64,000 nt of DNA from Halorussus vallis (GTDB lineage Archaea; Halobacteriota; Halobacteria; Halobacteriales; Haladaptataceae). The number at the start of each line of letters is the position of its first letter. The stretch's first letter is position 1. A program made the translations under genes and the position numbers. The notes under the pieces were generated by a model. It was given only the letters and a program-made list of their open reading frames with translations. It had not been told where the DNA came from and ran no database searches. Of the stretch, positions 34,396 to 42,675 are shown in pieces. The DNA lies in the NCBI RefSeq assembly GCF_024138165.1, contig NZ_CP100001.1, positions 310,001-374,000 of the forward strand, written 5' to 3'.

Positions 34396-35274
34396 ATGCG
34401 ATTCGTCCACTACGACGAGGACCGCCTGGGACTGCTGACCGACGACGGGACGGGCGTCGTCGACCTGACCGACCGCCTCGGCATCGACTCCTCGGACCCG
34501 CTGCGCGAGTACATCCGCGGCGACTACGACGCCAGCGAGTACGAGGACGCCGAACCCGACCACGACCGCGGCGACGTCGAACTCAAATCGCCGGTCCAGC
34601 GGCCGGGGAAGGTCATCGCCGCGCCGCTCAACTACGAGAACCACATCGAGGAGGCGCTGTCGGACCGCGACATCACCACCGAGGAGTGGTTCACCATCGA
34701 GGACAAGGGCTACTTCCTCAAGGCGCCGTCGAGCGTCGTCGGGCCGGACCACGGCATCGAACTGCCGTTCTCGGACCGCCGGACCGACCACGAGATCGAA
34801 CTAGCGTTCGTGATGGGCGACGACGTGAAGGACGTCTCCGCCGAGGAGGCCTGGGACCACATCTTCGGCTACACCGTCCTGCTCGACATCTCGGTCCGGG
34901 GCGACCAGGACCGCTCGAACCGCAAGTCCTACGACACGTTCACGGTCATCGGCCCGTGCGTGGCGACTCCCGACGAGGTCGGCGACCCCCAGGACCTCGA
35001 GATGGAACTCCAGTTGAACGGCGAAACCCGCCAGCAGGAGAACACCGGCGACATGGTGTACACCTGCGCCGACGTCGTCCAGTACGCCTCCATCGGCGCG
35101 ACGCTCGAAGCCGGCGACGTCATCACCACCGGGACGCCCGAGGGCGTGAGCGCGCTCTCCGACGGCGACACCGTCGACGCAGCGATCGAGAACGTCGGCT
35201 CGATGACCGTCGACGTCCGAGAGCGCGACGTCCGGTTCGAGGACGTCGACGTCCAGAAGGGCGGCCAGGACTGA
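34396..35274 (+). CDS. FAH-family hydrolase (fumaryl- or maleylpyruvate hydrolase candidate)
   Basis: 292 residues, with the FAH metal ligands Glu133-x-Glu135 in DHEIELAF and an Asp near 164 in VLLDISVRGDQD. A TTTATG box about 30 bases before ATG 34396 supports this start; in-frame ATGs lie upstream at 34369 and 34387. In gentisate pathways this family cleaves fumarylpyruvate to fumarate and pyruvate after isomerisation of maleylpyruvate. No maleylpyruvate isomerase is visible in the window, so it may cleave maleylpyruvate directly. It is convergent with the E1 genes. Confidence 0.92.
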   Translation: MRFVHYDEDRLGLLTDDGTGVVDLTDRLGIDSSDPLREYIRGDYDASEYEDAEPDHDRGDVELKSPVQRPGKVIAAPLNYENHIEEALSDRDITTEEWFTIEDKGYFLKAPSSVVGPDHGIELPFSDRRTDHEIELAFVMGDDVKDVSAEEAWDHIFGYTVLLDISVRGDQDRSNRKSYDTFTVIGPCVATPDEVGDPQDLEMELQLNGETRQQENTGDMVYTCADVVQYASIGATLEAGDVITTGTPEGVSALSDGDTVDAAIENVGSMTVDVRERDVRFEDVDVQKGGQD

Positions 35275-35378
35275 GCCCCGGCGGTCGGCCGTCGATTCGA
35301 ACCGCTCGGAACTCCGCTTTCTCGACCGACCCGAAACGTCCGCGAGAAGTAGAGACGGCGCGGTCCGGGCTTCGCGTC

Positions 35379-36350
35379 TCACGCCGAGAGCGCGCGCTCG
35401 ATGCCGTCGGCGATCCGCGGCGGGTGCGGGAAGTAGTAGTCCTCCATCGACAGCAGCGGCACCGGCGTGTCGAAGCCGGTCACCCGCTCGACCGGCGCTT
35501 CGAGGTAGTACAGCGCCTCGTCGTTGATGCGGGCGACGACATCCCCGCCGACGCCGGCGCTCCGCGGTCCCTCGTGGACGACCACGGCCCGGCCGGTCTT
35601 CTTCACCGACTCGACCACGGTTTCCGCGTCCATCGGCGATATCGTCCGGAGGTCTATCACTTCGGCGTCGACGCCCAACTCGTCGACCGCCTCCAGCGTC
35701 GGGGGCATCATCGACCCCCACGAGACGACCGTCACGTCGGTCCCCTCGCGGCGGACCGCCGCCTCGCCGATGGGCACCTCGTAGTCGTCCTCGGGGACCG
35801 CCTCGCGGAACGACCGGTAGATGCGCTTGGGTTCCATGAACAGCACCGGGTCGGGGTCGCGGACGGCGCTCGCGAGCAGCCCCTTGGTGTCGTAGGGCGT
35901 GCTGGGGACGACCACATGGAGGCCCGGGATGTGGGCGTAGGCCCCTTCGAGGCTCTCGGAGTGGTGTTCGAGCGCCCGGACGCCGGCGCCGTAGGGGGTC
36001 CGGACCACCATCGGCGCGGTGAGTTCGCCCCGAGTCCGCCATCGGATGCGCGAGGCGTTGGTCACCAGCTGGTCGAACGCCGGCGGCAGGAATCCGGAGA
36101 ACTGTATCTCGGCGACCGGCCGGTAGCCGTACATGGCGAGCCCGGTCGCACCCCCGACGATGGCGATCTCCGACAGCGGCGTGTCGACCACCCGTTCGCG
36201 GCCGAACGACTCCTGGAGTCCGTCGGTGGCCCGGAACACGCCGCCGCTCTCGGCGACGTCCTCGCCGAAGACGAGGACCCGGTCGTCGGCCTCCATCGTG
36301 GTGTGCAGTGCGTCGTTGACGGCTTCGACGATAGTTGCCTGCATGGTCAT
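35379..36350 (-). CDS. 2-oxoacid dehydrogenase E1, beta subunit
   Basis: 323 residues. ATG 36350 overlaps the stop of the alpha gene (ATGA). Features are the transketolase-type pyrimidine domain (VFGEDVAESGGVFRATDGLQ, residues about 27-46, and IVGGATGLAMYGYRP, about 64-78) and the C-terminal domain (VVVHEGPRSAGVGGDV, about 259-274). With E1 alpha it decarboxylates a 2-oxoacid with TPP and passes the acyl group to E2 lipoate. The usual E2 and E3 genes do not follow; the FAH gene does, on the other strand. Confidence 0.93.
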   Translation of the reverse strand: MTMQATIVEAVNDALHTTMEADDRVLVFGEDVAESGGVFRATDGLQESFGRERVVDTPLSEIAIVGGATGLAMYGYRPVAEIQFSGFLPPAFDQLVTNASRIRWRTRGELTAPMVVRTPYGAGVRALEHHSESLEGAYAHIPGLHVVVPSTPYDTKGLLASAVRDPDPVLFMEPKRIYRSFREAVPEDDYEVPIGEAAVRREGTDVTVVSWGSMMPPTLEAVDELGVDAEVIDLRTISPMDAETVVESVKKTGRAVVVHEGPRSAGVGGDVVARINDEALYYLEAPVERVTGFDTPVPLLSMEDYYFPHPPRIADGIERALSA

Positions 36351-37513
36351 CCCTTGGGTCGCTGTTCGACGTGGTCGTACATCTCGGGGCGGCGCTCGAG
36401 GAGGTCGACGAACTCCTCGAACTGCCGACGCAACTCCGGCGGCAGTTCGTCGTAGACGTGCGCGAACATCTCCTCGACGTCGCGCTCCTCGAACGCGTTC
36501 GCGGCCTCCAGCGCCGCGTCGAACTCGGCCTCGATCTCGTCGACGACGGCGTCGTGGTCGATCTCTTCCCACAGGCCCTCGGCCCGCAGGAACGACCGGT
36601 AGCGCTCGATCGGGTCGTGGTCCTCCCACTGCTCGACCTCCTCGTCCTCGCGGTAGCGCGTGGGGTCGTCGCTGGTCGTGTGAGCGTCGAGCCGGTAGGT
36701 CACCGACTCGACGAACGCCGGCTCGCCCTGCTGGACCCGCTCTCGCGCGGTCGAAACCGCGTCGTAGACCGCGAGCACGTCCTGACCGTCGACCCGGATG
36801 GCGTCGATGCCGTAGGCCAGCGCCTTCTGGGCGACGGTGTTCGCGCCGGTCTGCCGGTCGAACGGCGTCGAGATGGCGTACTGATTGTTCTGGCAGAAGA
36901 ACAGCGCCGGCACGCCGAGCGCCCCCGCGAAGTTGATTGCCTCGTGGGTCGCCCCGGTGCTGGTCGCGCCGTCGCCGAGGAACGCCGTCGTGACGGCGTC
37001 GGCGCCGTCGAGCCGCATCCCCCACGCGATGCCCGACGCGAGCGGGAGGTGCGAGCCGATGGAGATGGCGACCTGGCAGTTGTGCTTCGCGAACGCCTTC
37101 TGGCTCTCCTCGATGCCGCGCCAGAACTTGATCATGTCCTCCATCTCGGCCCCGCGCATGAACGTGGGCGTCCACGCCCGGCCGACCAGCAGCCAGTCGT
37201 CCGGTTCGAGGGTGTAGGCGCTGCCGACGATGCTGCCCTCCTGTCCCCTGGTCGAGCCGAACGTCCCGAGTTCCCCGCGGCGCTGGATGCTCACCATCCG
37301 GCGGCTGAACACCCGGTCGGTCACCATCCAGCGGTAGAGGTCGCGGAACTGTTCGTCGTCCAGGTCGGGGACCGCCGATTCGTCGTACGAGCCGTCCGGC
37401 GCGACGATTCGGTGGGTGGGGACTTCCAGGTCGTCCTGGCTGAGGTAACTCGCCCCGCCACCCTGCGAAACCGACGCGAGCGGCGTCTCCGCGTTCGTCT
37501 GTCTGTCGCTCAT
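36347..37513 (-). CDS. 2-oxoacid dehydrogenase E1, alpha subunit
   Basis: 388 residues with the TPP motif GDGATSTGATHEAINFAG ... NNQYAIST and the phosphorylation-loop-like YRLDAHTTSDDPTRYRE typical of branched-chain or pyruvate E1 alpha chains. It is transcribed as the first gene of the E1 pair; TATA (37540-37549 on this strand) and an inverted repeat (37518-37544) precede it. The substrate may be pyruvate, branched 2-oxoacids or an aromatic-pathway 2-oxoacid; pyruvate formed by the FAH enzyme next door would fit. Confidence 0.93.
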   Translation of the reverse strand: MSDRQTNAETPLASVSQGGGASYLSQDDLEVPTHRIVAPDGSYDESAVPDLDDEQFRDLYRWMVTDRVFSRRMVSIQRRGELGTFGSTRGQEGSIVGSAYTLEPDDWLLVGRAWTPTFMRGAEMEDMIKFWRGIEESQKAFAKHNCQVAISIGSHLPLASGIAWGMRLDGADAVTTAFLGDGATSTGATHEAINFAGALGVPALFFCQNNQYAISTPFDRQTGANTVAQKALAYGIDAIRVDGQDVLAVYDAVSTARERVQQGEPAFVESVTYRLDAHTTSDDPTRYREDEEVEQWEDHDPIERYRSFLRAEGLWEEIDHDAVVDEIEAEFDAALEAANAFEERDVEEMFAHVYDELPPELRRQFEEFVDLLERRPEMYDHVEQRPKG

Positions 37514-37517
37514 CCGT

Positions 37518-37544
37518 TATCGAGAGTTCCCCGCACTCGATAAT
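37518..37544. promoter_or_regulatory. Inverted repeat over the E1 promoter
   Basis: TTATCGAG (37518-37525) and CTCGATAA (37537-37544) form an 8-base-arm inverted repeat with 11 bases between. It overlaps the TATA box of the E1 alpha gene and lies within the 149-base region shared with the divergent YjiH-type gene. A repressor site is likely. Confidence 0.65.
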
Positions 37545-37662
37545 AAAACCGGGGGTGGGCGTCGATGAGAGTCGCCGTAGGGGCCCGCGCTCGCGCCACG
37601 CGGTTCGTCGCCTTCCTCGAACGGGGCCAAAATTTTTACTCCGGTACGTAGACGGTGCGAGT

Positions 37663-39129
37663 ATGTTCGATAAACAATTATGGCAGTCTCCGGACCAGGA
37701 AACCTGGACGCCGGGCGAAGAGCTCGAAGACGTGACGACCATCAACGACGTCGACCCGACCGAGTTCGAACTGTTGCCGGGGATACGGTTCCTCATCGCG
37801 TTCGGGCTCGGGGTGTTCTTCTTCCTCGTGCCGGTCACGTGGAACGGACAGGTCACCGTCCCGTTCGACGTCGTCGCCAGCGCCATCACGGCCGCCTTCC
37901 CGACGCTGGTCGGGGTGGTCGGCCTGCTCATGATAACTGCGGGCGCCGGGCTGTCTATCGTGACGGAGCTCCACCGTCGCGACCTGCTGTCGCTCGACGA
38001 GGAGACGGCCGAACGGCTCGACGTGGGGTACTGGGAGACGTCGCCGCTGTTCCTGCTGTTGCGGGTGGCGGCGATTCCGATAGGCGTGGTGCTGTTCCTC
38101 GAACTCGGGCCGAGCGTCCTCCACCAGCCCACCGTCGGCGGGCTAGTCTGGGGGACCATCCTGCTGAGCGTCGTCGTCATCATCCCGCTCGGGGCGGTCT
38201 TCGTCAACCTGCTGGTCGAACTCGGCGGCCTGGAGTTCATCGGCACGCTGGCCCGGCCGTTCATGCGGCCGCTCTTCCGACTGCCCGGCCGGGCGGCGCT
38301 CGACTCTATCGCCTCCTGGATCGGGGCGTTCACCGTCGGCTACTACGTCACGTACAACGTCTTCCACCGCGGCGGCTACCACAAGCGCGACGTGTTCGTC
38401 ATCGCCACCTGCTTCGCCCCCGTCAGCATCGGGTTCGTCGGCGTCATCGTCTCGACGCTCGGCCTGCTCGAAATCTTCCCGATCATCCTGTTGGGGTGGC
38501 TGATCGCCATCGTCGTCACGGGCGCCGTCCTCGTCCGGATTCCGCCGCTCAGTAACGTCCCGACCGAGTACGTCACCGAGCCCTCGCCGGAGGCGGCGTT
38601 CTCCGGGTCGCCGGTCGACTACCTCCAGTTCGCGATCAGCGAGGCGATGGAGGAGGCCAAGGACGGCCGGATTCTCCCGACGGCGGCCCAGGGGCTGGTC
38701 GACGGCTTCAAGGTCACCGCGGTCATCCTCGGCACGGTGCTCACGATCAGCACGGCCACCCTCCTGCTCATCGCGACCACCGACGTGTTCCAGGTGATCG
38801 CGACGCCGATCGCGCCGGTCATCGCCGCGTTCGGCATCCCCGACGCCCAGCTCGTCGCGTCGGCCATCCTCATCAGCGGCATCGAGCAGGTTTCGGCGGC
38901 CGCGGTCGTCGCCAACGCCGACGCGACCGCGCGGCTGTTCGTCGCCATCGTGGCCATCTCCCAGATCATCTTCTTCGCCGCCTCGGCGCCGATGATGATG
39001 GACATGTTCAACGACGTCCCCATCCGGTTCCGGGACACCGTCGTGCTCTTCCTCCTGCGGACGGCGATCCTCGTCCCAATCGCTGCGGCGTTCGTCCACG
39101 CCGTCAACTGGCTGGGCTACCTCCCCTAA
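37663..39129 (+). CDS. YjiH/nucleoside-recognition-family membrane protein
   Basis: 488 residues with about 10 hydrophobic helices. The gate-domain-like stretch LARPFMRPLFRLPGRAALDS (residues about 202-221) followed by a helix that begins IASWIGAFTVGYYV is the hallmark of YjiH-type proteins with a nucleoside-recognition (Gate) domain. The transported substrate is unknown. ATG 37663 has an AATTTTTACT box about 27 bases upstream. It is divergent from the E1 operon. Confidence 0.85.
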   Translation: MFDKQLWQSPDQETWTPGEELEDVTTINDVDPTEFELLPGIRFLIAFGLGVFFFLVPVTWNGQVTVPFDVVASAITAAFPTLVGVVGLLMITAGAGLSIVTELHRRDLLSLDEETAERLDVGYWETSPLFLLLRVAAIPIGVVLFLELGPSVLHQPTVGGLVWGTILLSVVVIIPLGAVFVNLLVELGGLEFIGTLARPFMRPLFRLPGRAALDSIASWIGAFTVGYYVTYNVFHRGGYHKRDVFVIATCFAPVSIGFVGVIVSTLGLLEIFPIILLGWLIAIVVTGAVLVRIPPLSNVPTEYVTEPSPEAAFSGSPVDYLQFAISEAMEEAKDGRILPTAAQGLVDGFKVTAVILGTVLTISTATLLLIATTDVFQVIATPIAPVIAAFGIPDAQLVASAILISGIEQVSAAAVVANADATARLFVAIVAISQIIFFAASAPMMMDMFNDVPIRFRDTVVLFLLRTAILVPIAAAFVHAVNWLGYLP

Positions 39130-39154
39130 TTCGACGGCAAGCCGTTCGCCGTCG

Positions 39155-39301
39155 CTACTCCTCGTCCGCAGCGCGGTCGCGCCGGTCGTCGCCGCTCACC
39201 AGCGCGTCGCGCGTTACGGTCCACCGCCGAATCTCGGCTTCGACGAGGTCACCGTCTTTTCGCTCGGCGGGGACGTCCGACGCATCGTAGACGGCGACCA
39301 G
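39155..39301 (-). CDS. Possible small or remnant frame after the transducer gene
   Basis: After the transducer's stop at 39332 the same frame stays open to a TAG at 39155-39157. Its 3' part encodes protein-like acidic sequence (VAVYDASDVPAERKDGDLVE then AEIRRWTVTRDALVSGDD) of about 48 residues. No ATG or GTG start is present; 39301 marks the first credible codon (CTG). It is either a remnant of a gene truncated at its 5' end or an unannotated small gene with an unusual start. Confidence 0.3.
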   Translation of the reverse strand: MVAVYDASDVPAERKDGDLVEAEIRRWTVTRDALVSGDDRRDRAADEE

Positions 39302-39331
39302 ACGAGAACAAGAACGAGAACGAGCGCAGTC

Positions 39332-40684
39332 CTACTCGAAGGTTTCGTCGAGGTCGGCTTCGACCTCCCGAACCCGGTCGCGGACGTCCCGGACCCGGTC
39401 GGCTTGCGCTTCGTTCGCCGCGGCGAGTTCGCCGATTTCGTCGACGACCTCCCGGATGTCGGCCAGCACGTCGCCGAGCATGGCGGTGACTTCCTCGGCG
39501 CTGGCCGCCTGCTCGTCGGTCGCCTCCACGATTTCGGTCATCCCGCGGGCGGTGTCCCGGGCCGACACGAGGATGTCGTCCTGGTGGTCCCGGACGTCCG
39601 CGACGTTGTCGGTCGCCGAGTCGATGCGCTCGGTGGTCGTCTCGATGCTGTCGGCGGTCCGCTCGACGATCTCGGCCACCTCCCGGAGCGTGCGGTCGAT
39701 GGCGTCGACCTCCTCCTGGGACTGGTTGGCGAGTTCCTTGATCTCGTCGGCGACGACCGCGAAGCCGTCGGAGTTGCCGCTGCTCCGGGCGGCCTCGATG
39801 TTGGCGTTGAGCGCCAGGATGTTGATCTGGGAGACGATATCGCCGATGACCGCGGCCACGTCGTCGATTTCGTCGACCTGGTCTTCGAGTTCGCGGCTGT
39901 TGCCCTGCAGTTCGTCGGCCGCGCCCGCCACGTCGTCCATCAGTTCGAGCGCGTCGTCGGTGGCGTCGATGGAGGCCTCGGCGTGGTCGGTCATCTCGTC
40001 GCTCCGCTCGCTGACCTCGTGGGCCTGGGAGGCGACCTCCTCGACGGTCGCGCTCAGCGACTCGACCTCGTCGCGGACCGACGCGAGCGTCTCGACCTGC
40101 TCGCCGGCGGTCGACTCGATGTACTGACTGCTGTCGGAAACCTCCTCCGAGGAGCCGAGCAGCCCCTCGACCGCGGTTTCGACCTCCTCGCTGATGCGCT
40201 GCTGGGTCTCCTGGACGGTGCGGCGGCGCTCGACGAGTTCCGTCACGCGGGTGACGAACTCGAAGGCGCCGACCGAGTTGCCCTCCTGGTCGTGGAGCGG
40301 CACGCCGGCGGCCCGGACGTGCCAGCGCTCGCCGTCGGGATTGGTCCCCGAGCGGATCCGTTCCTCGCGGACTACCCGGTCGGTGCGGGCTATCTCCTCG
40401 GCCAGCGTCTCCTCGACGTCCTCCGTGCCGATGACCTCGTTGGCGGCCTTCCCGACCGCCGCCGACCGCGGGAGGCTCATGATCTCGGCCTGCTCGTCGT
40501 TCCAGTGGGTGATGCGCCCCTCGCCGTCGACGACGACGATGGGTTCGGGAAACTGGGCGGCCAGGTCGTCGAACAGGCCGCGCCAGAAGTCCCGCTCGTG
40601 GCGGAGCCGCTCCGTCTCGTCGTCGACGTCCGGCGGTTCGTACAGCGACCCGGCGGTCCCGTCGGTAAATCGACCGGTTGCCAT
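39332..40684 (-). CDS. Soluble PAS-containing methyl-accepting transducer (Htr type)
   Basis: 450 residues with no transmembrane segment. ATG 40684 follows a TTATTTAA box by about 27 bases. Residues about 30-150 form a PAS domain (FDDLAAQFPEPIVVVDGEGR followed by ITHWN), and the rest is a long coiled coil with the conserved hairpin tip INILALNANIEAARSSGNSD followed by GFAVVADEIKELA. Such cytoplasmic transducers feed CheA to bias the archaellum motor. Its place beside CoA ligase and transporter genes suggests sensing of aromatic substrate or the cell's energy state; this is inference. Confidence 0.93.
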   Translation of the reverse strand: MATGRFTDGTAGSLYEPPDVDDETERLRHERDFWRGLFDDLAAQFPEPIVVVDGEGRITHWNDEQAEIMSLPRSAAVGKAANEVIGTEDVEETLAEEIARTDRVVREERIRSGTNPDGERWHVRAAGVPLHDQEGNSVGAFEFVTRVTELVERRRTVQETQQRISEEVETAVEGLLGSSEEVSDSSQYIESTAGEQVETLASVRDEVESLSATVEEVASQAHEVSERSDEMTDHAEASIDATDDALELMDDVAGAADELQGNSRELEDQVDEIDDVAAVIGDIVSQINILALNANIEAARSSGNSDGFAVVADEIKELANQSQEEVDAIDRTLREVAEIVERTADSIETTTERIDSATDNVADVRDHQDDILVSARDTARGMTEIVEATDEQAASAEEVTAMLGDVLADIREVVDEIGELAAANEAQADRVRDVRDRVREVEADLDETFE

Positions 40685-40787
40685 GTTTCCCCAATCCCGG
40701 ACCGGGGTTAAATAAGTTGACGTGCGGGAGAATCGACGCGCCGACGAACCCAGCACTTTATGTGACACGTGTTCTCTGTACCCACGT

Positions 40788-42314
40788 ATGCTCTTTCCGC
40801 AACTGTTCAGGCAGTCGGCGGCCCGGACGCCGGAGAAGGCGGCGGTCGTGGACCTCGGCTCGGAGCGGGAGTTCACCTACCGCGAACTCGCCGAGCGGGT
40901 GTACGCGCTCGCGAACGGCCTGCGCGAACACGGCGTCGAACGCGGGGACCGGGTCGCCGTCTGCATGGGCAACCGGCCCGAGAACGTGATGACGTTCCTG
41001 GCGACCCAGTTCGTCGGCGTCGTCGCCGTCCCGTTCAACTTCCGAGTGGCGGCCGACGGGGTGACCTACCACGTCCGGGACTCCGGCGCCGACCTCCTGC
41101 TCTACGACGCCCTCTCGAGGGACGCGGTGGAGGCGGCGGCCGACTCGCTCGACTGCGACCTGTGTTACGTCGGCGACGACACGTCGGCCGAGGCGATTCC
41201 GTTCGACGCGCTGCTCGACGCGCCCGCCGACGAACCGGAGATCGACGCGACCAGCGAGGACGCGAGCGTCGTCCTCTACAGTTCGGGGACCACCGGCGAC
41301 CCGAAGGGCATTCCGCTCGACCACCGCGCGACCACCGCGCGAGCGCTCATCAACGCCATGGGCCAGCGCTACTACCTCGGCGAGACGATAATCGGCGTCA
41401 TGCCGCTGTACCACACCGTGGGGCTCCACGGCGTCCTCTGCGACGCCCTCGGCGTCTCGGGCACCTACCTCTGTATGCCGGATTTCGACCCCGAGACGTG
41501 CGTCCGCGCCATTCCCGAGTGGGGCGTCACCGCGCTCCACGAGGCGCCGACGATATTCAGCCAGTACCTCGGCACCGACGCCATCGACGAGGTCGACGTG
41601 AGCAGCGTCCGGGCGGTGGGCTACTCGGGCGCGCCGATGAGTTCGGACCTCTTCGACCGGGTGGTCGAGACGTTCGACCCCGACCACATCGCGAACCTCT
41701 ACGGCACCACGGAGGCGTACGGCACGACTGCGTACGTGGGCCTGGGGCCGGACGACGACCCGTCGACGACCGGCCCCGCCAACGTCTTCTACGAGACCCG
41801 AATCGTCGACGTCGACGGCGACCCTGACGACGAGGTCGAAGCGGGCCAAGAGGGCGAACTCATCGTCAACACCGACTCGCCGGTCGCGTTCGACGGCTAC
41901 CTCAACAAGCCCGAGCGGACCGCCGAGGTCATCCGCGACGGCTGGTTCTTCACCGGCGACGCGGCCTACGAGAACGACGACGGCAACATCGTCATCACGG
42001 GGCGGGCCGACGACATGCTCATCAGCGGCGGCGAGAACATCCACCCGGCCAACGTCGAGGACGTCCTGGCCTCGCACCCGAAGATTCGAGACGTGGGCGT
42101 CGTCGGCGTCGCGGACGAGGAGTGGGGCGAAATCGTGAAGGCGTTCGTCGTCGCCGACGACGGACTGACGGTCGAGGAACTCGAGGAGTGGTGTCTCGAC
42201 AACGACGGTCTCGCGAACTTCAAGCGCCCCCGCGAGTACGAGTTCCTGGAGGAACTCCCGCGCAACCCCAGCGGGAAGATAATGCGCTACAAGCTACGGA
42301 GCGAAGAGGAGTAG
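40788..42314 (+). CDS. AMP-forming acyl-CoA ligase with canonical motifs
   Basis: 508 residues of the ANL superfamily. A3 is YSSGTTGDPKGI, A5 is LYGTTEAYG, A7/A8 is DGWFFTGDAAYENDDGN with RADDMLISGGENIHP, and A10 is PRNPSGKIMR with the catalytic Lys. It activates a carboxylic acid with ATP and CoA. It is divergent from the transducer gene and convergent with the diiron-protein operon. Aromatic acids such as 4-hydroxybenzoate or benzoate are plausible substrates from context. ATG 40788 has a CTTTATG box about 30 bases upstream. Confidence 0.94.
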   Translation: MLFPQLFRQSAARTPEKAAVVDLGSEREFTYRELAERVYALANGLREHGVERGDRVAVCMGNRPENVMTFLATQFVGVVAVPFNFRVAADGVTYHVRDSGADLLLYDALSRDAVEAAADSLDCDLCYVGDDTSAEAIPFDALLDAPADEPEIDATSEDASVVLYSSGTTGDPKGIPLDHRATTARALINAMGQRYYLGETIIGVMPLYHTVGLHGVLCDALGVSGTYLCMPDFDPETCVRAIPEWGVTALHEAPTIFSQYLGTDAIDEVDVSSVRAVGYSGAPMSSDLFDRVVETFDPDHIANLYGTTEAYGTTAYVGLGPDDDPSTTGPANVFYETRIVDVDGDPDDEVEAGQEGELIVNTDSPVAFDGYLNKPERTAEVIRDGWFFTGDAAYENDDGNIVITGRADDMLISGGENIHPANVEDVLASHPKIRDVGVVGVADEEWGEIVKAFVVADDGLTVEELEEWCLDNDGLANFKRPREYEFLEELPRNPSGKIMRYKLRSEEE

Positions 42315-42348
42315 TTCCGAAGCGAAGACGAGCAGTCGGCGGAGGAGT

Positions 42349-42368
42349 CCGGCGGGCGGTCCCGCCGG
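42349..42368. terminator. Hairpin between convergent ligase and 95-residue gene
   Basis: CCGGCGGG and CCCGCCGG arms with a CGGT loop, in the 72-base gap between two converging stops. It could serve both directions. Confidence 0.55.
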
Positions 42369-42386
42369 GTGCGATTCGGGCGGAAC

Positions 42387-42674
42387 TCAGTCGAGGACGC
42401 GAATCTCGGGGTCCCAGCTTCCCAGTTCCCAGCGGTCGCCGTAGCGTCGCTCGACCACGTGGAACTCGGTCGCCATCGTCGAGAGGTACCGGACGTTGAT
42501 TCGGCAGTCCGTGATGACCTCCTCGCCGTCGCGGGTCTCGGTGTCGAACTCGACGACGCCGAGGTCGGCGAGTTTCGCCAGGCCGAGCGCCGACTGCTCG
42601 TCGATGCCGGTGAGTTCGACCGCGGGCGGATTCTCGGGGTCGACGTAGACGTACTCCGACGGGTCGTCGGCCAT
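42387..42674 (-). CDS. 95-residue partner of the diiron protein
   Basis: MADDPSEYVYVDPENPPAVE then a short acidic alpha/beta domain ending DRWELGSWDPEIRVLD. The start ATG lies one base after the stop of the diiron gene, so translation is almost certainly coupled. No family is recognised. Its size resembles accessory subunits of multicomponent diiron oxygenases (PaaB is about 95 residues), but I see no sequence resemblance to PaaB. Function unknown. Confidence 0.85.
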   Translation of the reverse strand: MADDPSEYVYVDPENPPAVELTGIDEQSALGLAKLADLGVVEFDTETRDGEEVITDCRINVRYLSTMATEFHVVERRYGDRWELGSWDPEIRVLD

Positions 42675-42675
42675 G

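Noticed and set aside
36351-38333. In-frame upstream extension of the E1 beta frame on the minus strand
   Set aside because: The extension runs across E1 alpha and antisense of the YjiH-type gene; E1 beta starts at the ATG overlapping the E1 alpha stop.
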